DNA of 64,000 nt from Clostridia bacterium (lineage in GTDB: Bacteria > Bacillota > Clostridia > Oscillospirales > Acutalibacteraceae). Shown one piece after another: positions 1-8,109 of the stretch. A model generated the notes under the pieces. It was not told the DNA's origin and ran no database searches. It saw only the letters and a program-made list of their open reading frames with translations. The stretch's first letter is position 1, and every line of letters starts with the position of its first letter. The stretch is taken from contig JAFQSY010000002.1 of assembly GCA_017409265.1 (NCBI GenBank), positions 54,060 to 118,059 on the forward strand, given 5' to 3'. The position numbers were made by a program, and so were the translations under genes.

Positions 1-531
1 ATAGGCTATGTTCAGCAGGAGCCGATGATGTTTCGCGATACCATTTTCAACAATATCGCTTATTCATTGCCCGGCGCGCATCCCGAGCAGGTTCTCAATG
101 CTGCGGATGTCGCAAATGCCCATGGCTTTATTTCAAGGCTTCCCGATGCTTATGATACGATGCTCGGCGAAAGAGGTGTCGGTCTTTCGGGCGGTGAAAA
201 GCAGAGGCTTTCAATTGCAAGAGCAGTGCTTAAAAATCCCGGTATTCTTATTTTTGACGAGGCAACATCGGCTGTTGACTCCGAAACCGAAAAGCTTATT
301 CAGGATGCAATCAACAATCTGATAAGAGGCAGAACAACGCTTATGATTGCCCACCGTCTTTCAACTTTGCGCAAGGCAAACAAAATCATTGTTGTCGATA
401 AGGGCAACATTATTGAATTTGGTTCTCCAGAAGAACTCATGGCGATGCAGGGTAAATATTATAAGCTTATCAAAATTCAGTCTATGAGCGAACAGGTCGC
501 AGCAGAAAAGGCTGCCGAAAATTTTGAATAA
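1..531 (+). CDS. ABC transporter ATP-binding protein, C-terminal part (5' end outside window)
   Basis: This is the 3' end of an ABC exporter nucleotide-binding domain; the reading frame is open from base 1, so the transmembrane part and Walker A lie upstream. In order one sees a Q-loop (VQQEP), the signature LSGGEKQR, Walker B followed by DEATSAVD, and the switch histidine in AHRLS. This order and the C-terminal placement fit a type IV (MsbA-like) half-transporter with fused membrane and ATPase domains. A DUF1854 gene starts 12 bp downstream with a good ribosome binding site, so the two are probably co-transcribed. The transported substrate cannot be read from this fragment. Confidence 0.93.
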   Translation: MGYVQQEPMMFRDTIFNNIAYSLPGAHPEQVLNAADVANAHGFISRLPDAYDTMLGERGVGLSGGEKQRLSIARAVLKNPGILIFDEATSAVDSETEKLIQDAINNLIRGRTTLMIAHRLSTLRKANKIIVVDKGNIIEFGSPEELMAMQGKYYKLIKIQSMSEQVAAEKAAENFE

Positions 532-543
532 GGAGGGGCTCTT

Positions 544-1032
544 ATGTCAAGACATTTTATAGACGGCGGAGAAATCCGCATAACCGTCAAGGATAAAATC
601 TTTTGCGATGTGGAGTTCTTCACGGGCGAAAAGTTCACCGACCTTGAGCCGCGAAGGCTGTTTCCTGTAAGCGGTCTTTCGGAATACATAACCTTCCTTG
701 ACAGCGAGGGAGAAGAAAAATTCATTCTCCGAAAGCTCGATAACATGGAAACCTCGCAAAGAGAGCTTCTGCTCGGCTGTCTTGAAGAATATTACAGAAT
801 ACCAAAAATAACAAGGCTTGTCAGCCGCAGCGAAAAGCACCGAATTTGGCTCTGGAATGTTGAAACCGACAGAGGTCCCTATACCTTTGAGATTATCAAC
901 CATATCCAATCCATGAAGATGTTTTACGATAAGCGCATTCTCATAAAAGACGGTAACGATAACCGTTATGAAATACCGAATATTTATGAGCTTGATAAGC
1001 GCAGCCAGAAGCTTATTCTTCCCGATATGTAA
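544..1032 (+). CDS. DUF1854 domain protein, partner of the upstream ABC transporter
   Basis: A 162-residue soluble protein without signal peptide or membrane segment. The pattern fits the DUF1854 family: an N-terminal beta-rich part, a central LLLGCLEEYYRIPKI stretch, then W-x-V-x-T-D-R-G-P and a closing Y-E-I-P-N-I-Y-E-L-D motif. DUF1854 proteins are usually encoded next to, or fused to, ABC exporters, and from memory some are annotated as cyanophycin-metabolism associated. The gene lies 12 bp after the ABC gene, with an AGGAGG-type ribosome binding site. Its biochemical role is unknown; a regulatory or accessory subunit of the transporter is an inference from position only. Confidence 0.8.
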   Translation: MSRHFIDGGEIRITVKDKIFCDVEFFTGEKFTDLEPRRLFPVSGLSEYITFLDSEGEEKFILRKLDNMETSQRELLLGCLEEYYRIPKITRLVSRSEKHRIWLWNVETDRGPYTFEIINHIQSMKMFYDKRILIKDGNDNRYEIPNIYELDKRSQKLILPDM

Positions 1033-1050
1033 TGAAAGGAAATTAATGAT

Positions 1051-1377
1051 ATGAAACTTATTCTTGCAATAGTAAATAATGACGACAGCGCTGTTGTTTC
1101 CGCAACACTCACAAGAGAAAATTACAGTGTAACAAAGCTTTCAACCACAGGCGGATTCCTTATGATAGGCAACACTACCCTGCTCATCGGTGCAGAGGAT
1201 GACCGTGTTGCAAGGGCAAAGGAAATCATCAACGAGTATTCGAGAACAAGAAGCAAGGTTGCAATGACCACCGATTCTCTCGGCAGAGGACTTCAGAAGG
1301 ACAGTCTTGAAGAAGAAATAACAGTCGGCGGTGCAACTGTATTTGTGCTTGATGTTGAGAGTATGGATAAATATTAA
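1051..1377 (+). CDS. darA: cyclic-di-AMP receptor, DarA/PstA (YaaQ) family
   Basis: A 108-residue PII-like signalling protein. The start MKLILAIVNNDD, the central S-T-T-G-G-F-L segment with the following N-T-T-L-L-I-G strand, and the C-terminal G-G-A-T-V-F-V-L-D-V strand match the c-di-AMP receptor family (DarA/PstA). Family members form trimers that bind c-di-AMP between subunits. Their target is poorly understood; in some Firmicutes they affect osmotic and glutamate metabolism. The gene sits 18 bp after DUF1854 and 11 bp before a phosphoesterase gene, so it is probably in the same transcript. In many Firmicutes it lies instead near tmk and holB. Confidence 0.92.
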   Translation: MKLILAIVNNDDSAVVSATLTRENYSVTKLSTTGGFLMIGNTTLLIGAEDDRVARAKEIINEYSRTRSKVAMTTDSLGRGLQKDSLEEEITVGGATVFVLDVESMDKY

Positions 1378-1388
1378 GGAGAATCAGA

Positions 1389-2576
1389 ATGAAAAGAATA
1401 ATCAGTATTTTACTTGCCGTTTCGTTTGTGTTTTCATTTTGTGTAATTGGAAATGCGGAGGAAAATGGACTGAATTTCGGTGCAGACGGCAAGTTTACCG
1501 TTCTTCAGATAAGCGACCCGCAGGATGACCATTATCCTGCATACGATTTGGTAAATTTTATTAAGCTTGCAATTGAGCAGACCGACCCCGACCTCATCGT
1601 TTTCACGGGCGATATTGTTGAGGACAGCCGTGCAGGCGATATCGGAATTGACGGTGAAAGCTTCAGAGAGGGCGTTGAAATCGACGGCGATTATGAACAG
1701 ACTCTCAAAAATGTTACCGCGGCATGTGCTGCAGTTTTTGCCGAAGCTGAAAGCAGGGATATTCCTTTTGCGGTCAGCCAAGGTAACAACGACCATAACA
1801 GCGGAGTTACAAACGAAGATTGGCTGAAAATTTATAACAGCTATGAAAACAGTCTGACAGTTGATGAAAGCGACGATTCCGAGGGAAGAATTGATTTTAA
1901 CCTTGAAATCAAGGGCAGCGACGGAAAAACTGCCTTCAACATCTGGATGATGGATACAAAATCAAGCTCCGTTACCAATGAACAGCTTGAATGGTATAAA
2001 TCCGAGAGTGCAAAGCTTAAGGCAGAAAACGGAGGAAAGCCTGTTCCCTCAATTCTTTTCCAGCATATTCCCACAAGTGACCCCGGATTCTTTTTTGAAG
2101 AGTGCAATATGTGGGATGAAGGTGCAAGGCTTGTTGACGGAAAGTATCTCCGCCTTAACAAAGATGTTGCAAACGGATATAATGCAAGCGCATTCACAAT
2201 CCCCGAGGACACAAGTGCGCAGTTTAAGGCATGGAAAGAATGCGGAGATGTTCTCGGTGCATATTTCGGCCATTGGCATACCGAAGGCTTTACAGGCACA
2301 TATGACGGAATAGAACTCGGAATGACCTACGGCTGCGAATTTGCAAAAACAGGTCCTTACGGCATAAGAGTTTTCACTATTTATGAAAACGATATTGAAA
2401 ATTACGATAACGTACTCTATATATATGAAGGCAGCGTAAAAAGAGGAAATGCGGAATTTGTGCTTCAGACGGATGAACCCTATGTTGTCTATGATAATCC
2501 GATTGAAGAATTTTTTGCAGGCATCAGAAATGTCCTTATCCTTTTTGGTATGCAGATTAAAAGTATGTTTGCATAA
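1389..2576 (+). CDS. secreted calcineurin-like metallophosphoesterase
   Basis: A 395-residue protein with a Sec signal peptide (Lys-Arg start, hydrophobic core to about residue 20, cleavage near GNAEE), so it acts outside the membrane. Phosphoesterase motifs follow in order: S-D-P-Q-D (42-46), TGD (73-75), GNNDH (132-136), FQHIP and GHWH. The usual first motif D-x-H reads D-x-Q here, replacing a metal-binding histidine; the other ligands are present. Overall order resembles Dcr2/purple-acid-phosphatase-like bacterial proteins. The ribosome binding site overlaps the darA stop codon. The substrate is unknown. A SigA promoter for fba starts 4 bp after the stop. Confidence 0.85.
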   Translation: MKRIISILLAVSFVFSFCVIGNAEENGLNFGADGKFTVLQISDPQDDHYPAYDLVNFIKLAIEQTDPDLIVFTGDIVEDSRAGDIGIDGESFREGVEIDGDYEQTLKNVTAACAAVFAEAESRDIPFAVSQGNNDHNSGVTNEDWLKIYNSYENSLTVDESDDSEGRIDFNLEIKGSDGKTAFNIWMMDTKSSSVTNEQLEWYKSESAKLKAENGGKPVPSILFQHIPTSDPGFFFEECNMWDEGARLVDGKYLRLNKDVANGYNASAFTIPEDTSAQFKAWKECGDVLGAYFGHWHTEGFTGTYDGIELGMTYGCEFAKTGPYGIRVFTIYENDIENYDNVLYIYEGSVKRGNAEFVLQTDEPYVVYDNPIEEFFAGIRNVLILFGMQIKSMFA

Positions 2577-2579
2577 ATA

Positions 2580-2607
2580 TTGACATTCATCAAATTTTTG
2601 GTATAAT
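2580..2607 (+). promoter_or_regulatory. SigA promoter of fba
   Basis: TTGACA at 2580-2585 and TATAAT at 2602-2607, both perfect consensus, separated by 16 bp. It lies directly after the phosphoesterase stop codon and about 40 bp before the fba start, as expected for a strongly expressed glycolytic gene. Confidence 0.88.
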
Positions 2608-2646
2608 ATATAAGGTTAGTTTAAATTATTTTCAGGAGTGATAAAA

Positions 2647-3582
2647 ATGGCATTAGTAACAACCAAAAAAATGTTTGAAGATGCTTACAAGGGCGGTTAC
2701 GCAGTAGGCGCATTCAATGTTAACAACATGGAAATCATTCAGGGTATCGTTGAAGCAGGTAAGGCTCTCAATGCTCCTCTTATTCTTCAGGTTTCCAAGG
2801 GCGCAAGAGCTTATGCAAACCACACTTATCTTGTAAAGCTCGTTGAGGCAGCTGTTGAAACAACAGGTCTTCCCATTGCTCTTCACCTTGACCACGGTCC
2901 CGATTTTGAAACATGTAAGGCTTGCATCGACGGCGGCTTCACATCAGTTATGATTGACGGTTCACACCTTCCCTATGAAGAGAATGTTGCTCTCACAAAG
3001 AAGGTTGTTGATTACGCACACGCTCACGGCGTTGTTGTTGAAGGCGAACTCGGTCAGCTTGCAGGTATCGAAGACGATGTTAACGTTTCTGCTGAAGATG
3101 CATCATACACAAACCCCGCAGAGGTTATTGATTTCGTAACAAGAACAGGCGTTGACTCACTTGCAATCGCTATCGGCACAAGCCACGGCGCATTCAAGTT
3201 CAAGCCCGGTCAGGATCCCAAAATCCGTATAGATATTCTCGAAGAAATCGAGAAAAAGCTCCCCGGATTCCCCATCGTTCTTCACGGAGCATCATCAGTT
3301 ATCCCCGAGTTTGTTGACCAGATTAACGAGTTCGGCGGCAAGATGGAAAATGCTATCGGTATTCCCGAGAGCGAGCTTCGCAAGGCTGCAGAGCATGCTG
3401 TTTGTAAGATCAACATCGACTCCGACCTTCGTCTTGCAATGACAGCTGCTATCAGAAAGTATATGGCAGAGAATCCCGGTCACTTCGACCCCAGACAGTA
3501 TCTTGCTCCCGCTCGTACCGCTATTCAGGGCATGGTTGAGCACAAGATCAAGAACGTTCTCGGCTGCGACAACAAGGCATAA
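2647..3582 (+). CDS. fba: fructose-1,6-bisphosphate aldolase, class II
   Basis: Zinc-dependent aldolase of glycolysis and gluconeogenesis, cleaving fructose 1,6-bisphosphate to glyceraldehyde 3-phosphate and dihydroxyacetone phosphate in the cytoplasm. At 311 residues it has the normal class IIB length. Seen in order: the N-terminal GAFNVNNMEI, the zinc-site H-L-D-H-G, G-S-H-L-P-Y-E-E-N, the V-E-G-E-L-G-Q segment, and GTSHG and LHGASS phosphate-binding loops. I chose the ATG at 2647 rather than the GTG at 2638, because AGGAG at 2634-2638 is then 8 bp upstream and the protein begins MALVTTKKMF, as relatives do. It has its own promoter and terminator. Confidence 0.97.
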   Translation: MALVTTKKMFEDAYKGGYAVGAFNVNNMEIIQGIVEAGKALNAPLILQVSKGARAYANHTYLVKLVEAAVETTGLPIALHLDHGPDFETCKACIDGGFTSVMIDGSHLPYEENVALTKKVVDYAHAHGVVVEGELGQLAGIEDDVNVSAEDASYTNPAEVIDFVTRTGVDSLAIAIGTSHGAFKFKPGQDPKIRIDILEEIEKKLPGFPIVLHGASSVIPEFVDQINEFGGKMENAIGIPESELRKAAEHAVCKINIDSDLRLAMTAAIRKYMAENPGHFDPRQYLAPARTAIQGMVEHKIKNVLGCDNKA

Positions 3583-3596
3583 GTAAATAAAAAATT

Positions 3597-3626
3597 ACGC
3601 TTCGAAGTTTTTCGGAGCGTTTTTTA
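3597..3626 (+). terminator. intrinsic terminator after fba
   Basis: Stem ACGCTTCGAA (3597-3606) pairs with TTCGGAGCGT (3611-3620) with one G-U pair and a 4-nt loop, followed by a run of T. It ends the fba transcript 14 bp past its stop codon. Confidence 0.92.
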
Positions 3627-3655
3627 TTGCTAAAACACGTTTTGTTTGATATAAT
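3627..3655 (+). promoter_or_regulatory. SigA promoter of rarA
   Basis: TTGCTA (3627-3632) and a perfect TATAAT (3650-3655) separated by 17 bp, starting right at the end of the fba terminator and 35 bp before the rarA start codon. Confidence 0.75.
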
Positions 3656-3689
3656 GTCAATATTATTATCGTTATAAAAGGTGATTTTT

Positions 3690-4955
3690 ATGTCGGCACC
3701 GCTTGCGGACAGACTCCGCCCAAAGAAAATTGAAGATATTATTGGTCAGCCCCATCTGCTCGGCGAGGGTAAGCCACTGCGCAATATAATTGAATCGGGT
3801 GAACTGCCCAACATGGTGTTTTACGGTCCTCCAGGAGTCGGTAAAACGACCCTTGCGAGCATCATTGCAAAAACAACCGACAGGCATCTCGTAAAGCTCA
3901 ACGGTACAACCGCAGGCACTTCCGATATCAAGGAGGTTGTTGCAAAGCTTGATACCTTCCTTGCTCCAAACGGAATTTTGCTTTATCTCGATGAGATTCA
4001 GTATTTCAACAAAAAGCAGCAACAGACTCTGCTTGAATATATTGAAAACGGAGCGATAACTCTTATTGCGTCAACAACCGAAAACCCCTATTTCTATGTT
4101 TACAGCGCAATTTTAAGCCGCTCAACCGTGTTTGAGTTCAAGAGTGTCACCCCCTCCGAAGCCGAAAAGGCAGTAAGGCGAGCCTTTGATTTTATGTCGG
4201 ACGACAGAAATGAAGAATACAGTATTGATGACGGCGTTTATTCCCACATTGCAACTGCAAGTGCAGGCGATGTAAGAAAAGCAATAAACAGCGTTGAGCT
4301 CTGCGTGCTTTCCGCAAATTCAGCTGACGGTAAAAAGCTCATAACGCTTGAAAATGCAAGGTCACTTACGCAGAAAAGCGCTATGAGATATGACAAAGAC
4401 GGTGACGAGCATTATGATATTATCTCCGCATTCCAGAAATCAATGCGAGGCTCTGATCCCGATGCGGCGGTACATTATCTTGCAAGGTTGCTTGAGGCGG
4501 GAGATTTGCCCTCGGCTTGCAGACGGCTCATGGTTTGCGCCTGCGAGGATGTCGGTCTTGCCTATCCGCAGATAATTCCTATTGTTAAATCTGCAATTGA
4601 TGCGGCGCAGATGCTCGGTTTGCCCGAAGCAAGAATCCCCCTTGCGGATGCCGTTATTCTTGTTGCAACAAGCCCGAAATCAAACACAGCCTACGGTGCT
4701 ATTAACTCTGCAATGGCGGATGTTGCCGCAGGAAGGACGGGTCCTGTGCCCCGTCAGCTTCAGAATATGCACTATGATGGTGAGGATAATCCTAATAAGG
4801 GTCAGTTTTATAAATATGCTCACGATTATCCGGGCCATTGGATTGACCAGCAATATCTGCCCGACGCGCTGAAAAATAAGAAATATTATGATTTCGGCGA
4901 TAATAAAAACGAGCAGGCAGCAAGAGAATATTGGTTAAGAATAAAAAAGAAATGA
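3690..4955 (+). CDS. rarA: replication-associated recombination protein A (AAA+ ATPase)
   Basis: RarA/MgsA acts at stalled replication forks as a tetrameric AAA+ ATPase related to clamp loaders. The protein is 421 residues. Visible are the N-terminal LADRLRPKKIEDIIGQ, Walker A GPPGVGKTT, the Walker B region LYLDEIQ, sensor 1 in STTENP, and the C-terminal MgsA-type domain with Y-G-A-I-N and P-x-x-L-Q-N-M-H-Y. The ATG at 3690 is preferred over the GTG at 3681 because AAAGGTG then serves as the ribosome binding site. Length and architecture are ordinary. It appears monocistronic. Confidence 0.96.
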   Translation: MSAPLADRLRPKKIEDIIGQPHLLGEGKPLRNIIESGELPNMVFYGPPGVGKTTLASIIAKTTDRHLVKLNGTTAGTSDIKEVVAKLDTFLAPNGILLYLDEIQYFNKKQQQTLLEYIENGAITLIASTTENPYFYVYSAILSRSTVFEFKSVTPSEAEKAVRRAFDFMSDDRNEEYSIDDGVYSHIATASAGDVRKAINSVELCVLSANSADGKKLITLENARSLTQKSAMRYDKDGDEHYDIISAFQKSMRGSDPDAAVHYLARLLEAGDLPSACRRLMVCACEDVGLAYPQIIPIVKSAIDAAQMLGLPEARIPLADAVILVATSPKSNTAYGAINSAMADVAAGRTGPVPRQLQNMHYDGEDNPNKGQFYKYAHDYPGHWIDQQYLPDALKNKKYYDFGDNKNEQAAREYWLRIKKK

Positions 4956-4959
4956 AGTA

Positions 4960-5000
4960 ATATCACCCCGAAACATTATGGTTTCGGGGCGATATTTTGC
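4960..5000 (+). terminator. intrinsic terminator after rarA
   Basis: A 15-bp stem (4960-4974 with 4981-4995, one A/C mismatch) around a 6-nt loop, followed by a T-rich tail. It separates rarA from the convergent glycoside hydrolase gene. The A-rich flank needed for efficient minus-strand use is weak. Confidence 0.85.
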
Positions 5001-5002
5001 TT

Positions 5003-8000
5003 TTATTTAGTTTTAATTACGGGGCGTTTGAGTATTCCGAGGTCGCGCAGGCAGTATTCATAGCTCCAGCGTTCTTCGTCGCTGCGCCATGCATCGGGTC
5101 CGTGCCATGAATGTCTGACATCTGTCAGATGGACTGCTCCGAATGCATTGAAGCGGTGACCGAAGAGGGTGATATCAACCTTGTGATTGCCGTTGCCGAG
5201 ACCGCCGATTTCAAGAATATAGGGAGGATAAACAATCTTGCCCTTTTCTTCGCCGTCAACCTTGACACCGATAAGGGCGCCTCTGTAACGGGTTGCTTCA
5301 ACCTTAAGGTTTTCGCCTTCGGCTTCAAGATGATAGGTGACGTTTCCGCCGTAGAATGGGAAGCCCTGATTTGTTACTGAACCGAATCCGAGTTTTTCGG
5401 GAAGAGCAGTGATAACCTTTTTCGTGCCTGCAAGATTTACGCCGAAATCGCCGAGAAGATAGCACCATTCTGTGTTTGTGCGTGTACCGAAGGGGAGAGT
5501 AACTTCAAGAATGTTTTCGCCCTTTTTGATTTCGGGAATGGGAACGGTTTTGATATCCTTATCCGTATACCAACCTGTTATATTTACTGCAACATCAGAG
5601 CCGTTGAACTTGATTTCTGCGTTTTCGGCATCTTCAAGAGCAAGCTCTGCACCGACGTAATCAATCTCACTCTTTATTGTGAATTTGAGAGTAACATGGT
5701 GTTTGATTATTTCGGGTTCGATTACCCACGGCTGCGCAACGCTTCCACCTCTTTCAACATAGCCGAGCATTCTTCTGCAAACATTGTCAAGGCGGAGTAT
5801 TTCCTCTTCTGCCATAAACTCTCCGCCGTCAAGGGCAAATTCAGCCATATCGAGGAGAAGAACATTGCGCTCTGAAAGCGAATAGGGAACGAGTACGGTT
5901 ATTGCCGCGGAATCCGAAAGAATAATATCTTCTTCTGCAGGGATATCGGCATCACATCTGCCTTCGTCAAGTTTGAGAAGAAGGCTGTCATAGTCGAACA
6001 TGGTTTTTTCAATAACGGTATTTCCGTTTATGTATTTACATGCGATGGGAGAAATATCTCCGCTGATTGTGTCATAAACATAGGGTGTAAATTCACCTTT
6101 GATGTTTATGCGCAGGTCTGATTCGCGGACGCAGTCCTTGTTATAAGGCTCGCAGCAGCGGCTGATGAAGAGCCAGCGGCTGTTTCCGTCCTGACGGAGC
6201 TGATAGATGAAGCCGTCTGAAAGTCTGCCGTTTGCAAGGCGGAGAGTTACAGTTCTGTTTTCGTCAAGAGCGGTGAGAAGCTTTTCTCTGTCATAAGGAA
6301 TTGCAATTGAGTTGTCATAAAGCTCTTTGCCGAGTTTGCTCGGAACACAGTCGATATATTCGGGTGCATTGCCGAGGAAGATGAGCTTTCCGCCTGCTTT
6401 GCGGAAGTCTGCAAGACGTTCAAGAGTTGTTGAACGAAGAGTTTCGCAGTCGGGAACGATGATTGCATCGTATTCCATTTCACCGACTTTGAGAGGGGCT
6501 GACGCCTTTTCGCAGAGAGTCGGGAAAAGAGATTCGCTGATATAGTTGAAATCTATGCTGCCCTTGAGAAGCCAATCTGCAAGATTCTCAAATTTTTCAT
6601 CCATGTTTTCGCGGATGAGAGCAGTTTTATCTCTGGGACCCCAATGAAGCCAATAGCTTTCAACAGGATGAATAACGCCGACCTTGACAACGGGCTTGCC
6701 TCTTGTCATAGCGGTGTTAACTCTTGCAAAGTGGTCCTCAAGATATGAAAATTCTTTCCACCAGGGTGATTGATAGTGGATTGATGCGGGGTAGTCGCGC
6801 TTTGCTTCGCCGCCCATGGCATACCATGAAAGGTGAGGAACTCTTATTGTAACGCCGAGGCATGCCTGCCAGTCGCCGTGAAGCTTATAGCCTCTGAAAT
6901 CGTAGTCCCAGCCCGTAACGCCATAAAGCTCTGAAAGCATGCCTTCTCTGCCGAACTGATGAACGGCGGACTGTGCCTGCTTTGCGGTTGTGAACTCAAA
7001 ACTTGCGCAGAGCATGTCGATGCCGGGAAGGTCAAAGCCTCTGTATGAACGCATTGCCTCGCCCAGAGCAGCTGTCTGGCTATGGAGAGTGGGCTCTTCC
7101 ATCATATGACCCGTGAGAGCGATTCCGTTTTCGCGGCACCACGCACCGCATACGTCAGCAAAGGCTTCGCTGAATCGCTCCGAAACATGGTCGTGGTAGC
7201 GGTATCTTGTGAGAGAAACCTTATTATCGGGAAGCTCCCAGAAAATTTCGGGGATTGATTCAAGAATATCATCGCCGTACTGCGCTTTGTAGGTGTCTGC
7301 AAAATCGTCTGTCCACGGCATGAGAATATCGTCTTTGTCGGTTGAGTTATCAAGCACTTTTTTGCGTGTGAACTGCGGCTCGTCGGTGAAGATTGCGGGA
7401 ACAACTCCGCCGAAGTGTTCTCCTATTACCTTTTTGTATCTTTCGTGTGTCACCTCAACAAAACGTTTGACAGCCTTGGGGTTGAGAGTGTCAAGGTATG
7501 TCTGATTGTTATACCAGGGTGAGGGTGCATGAATTTTGAGATATGCATACCATTTTGTGCCTTCCGCCTCATCGTTTTCGCCGATGAGCTTATAGTTTTT
7601 AAGATATCCATTTTCGTCAAGAATAACGTCATAGCATGCAATAAGCCAGCCTTTGCCATCTCTGCTGCCTTCCGCTCTGGAGTCAACATATTTCGATTCG
7701 GTTTCTGTTTCATTGCACGGAATGGTTGTCATGAGCAGGCAACGTGCTCTGTATTCTTCATCTTTTGTGACAAGTCCGCCTGCTGCGCCCGAGGGCCATC
7801 TGTCCTCATCATAAAGCCATGCAAGCATATGCTCTTTATCTGCCTTTTCGCAGCAGCTTTTGATGAGTGACATAAACTCGTCTGAAAGATAGTGAGTTGA
7901 CATACCCGTACGTACGTGCATATGGAAGCCGCCGAGACCCATTTCCTTGAAAACATCAATCTGACGGCAAAGCTCTTCTGCTTTAAGGTCACTGTTCCAT

Positions 8001-8089
8001 GCCCAGAAGGGGGTACCTCTGTATTCGCTTGTCGGATTTCTGAAAAGTTCTTCCGAAAGAGAGGGGGCTGTGTTTTTTTTGTAAAGCAT
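5003..8089 (-). CDS. large glycoside hydrolase, GH106/rhamnosidase-like
   Basis: A 1028-residue cytoplasmic enzyme (no signal peptide). The N-terminus carries F-W-A-W-N-S-D-L, then G-L-G-G-F-H-M-H-V-R-T-G and Y-D-E-D-R-W-P-S-G, which resemble the barrel start of large alpha-L-rhamnosidase-type hydrolases (GH106-like). The final 300 residues are beta-sandwich-like with repeated hydrophobic strands, a typical accessory domain. The start at 8089 was chosen over an in-frame ATG at 8128 because GGAGG (8097-8101) lies 7 bp upstream. It follows the phosphatase gene by 20 bp, so the two form one operon. The sugar released is unknown; the absence of an export signal suggests imported oligosaccharides. 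Confidence 0.72.
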   Translation of the reverse strand: MLYKKNTAPSLSEELFRNPTSEYRGTPFWAWNSDLKAEELCRQIDVFKEMGLGGFHMHVRTGMSTHYLSDEFMSLIKSCCEKADKEHMLAWLYDEDRWPSGAAGGLVTKDEEYRARCLLMTTIPCNETETESKYVDSRAEGSRDGKGWLIACYDVILDENGYLKNYKLIGENDEAEGTKWYAYLKIHAPSPWYNNQTYLDTLNPKAVKRFVEVTHERYKKVIGEHFGGVVPAIFTDEPQFTRKKVLDNSTDKDDILMPWTDDFADTYKAQYGDDILESIPEIFWELPDNKVSLTRYRYHDHVSERFSEAFADVCGAWCRENGIALTGHMMEEPTLHSQTAALGEAMRSYRGFDLPGIDMLCASFEFTTAKQAQSAVHQFGREGMLSELYGVTGWDYDFRGYKLHGDWQACLGVTIRVPHLSWYAMGGEAKRDYPASIHYQSPWWKEFSYLEDHFARVNTAMTRGKPVVKVGVIHPVESYWLHWGPRDKTALIRENMDEKFENLADWLLKGSIDFNYISESLFPTLCEKASAPLKVGEMEYDAIIVPDCETLRSTTLERLADFRKAGGKLIFLGNAPEYIDCVPSKLGKELYDNSIAIPYDREKLLTALDENRTVTLRLANGRLSDGFIYQLRQDGNSRWLFISRCCEPYNKDCVRESDLRINIKGEFTPYVYDTISGDISPIACKYINGNTVIEKTMFDYDSLLLKLDEGRCDADIPAEEDIILSDSAAITVLVPYSLSERNVLLLDMAEFALDGGEFMAEEEILRLDNVCRRMLGYVERGGSVAQPWVIEPEIIKHHVTLKFTIKSEIDYVGAELALEDAENAEIKFNGSDVAVNITGWYTDKDIKTVPIPEIKKGENILEVTLPFGTRTNTEWCYLLGDFGVNLAGTKKVITALPEKLGFGSVTNQGFPFYGGNVTYHLEAEGENLKVEATRYRGALIGVKVDGEEKGKIVYPPYILEIGGLGNGNHKVDITLFGHRFNAFGAVHLTDVRHSWHGPDAWRSDEERWSYEYCLRDLGILKRPVIKTK

Positions 8090-8109
8090 TCTTGTTCCTC
8101 CATTCACCT

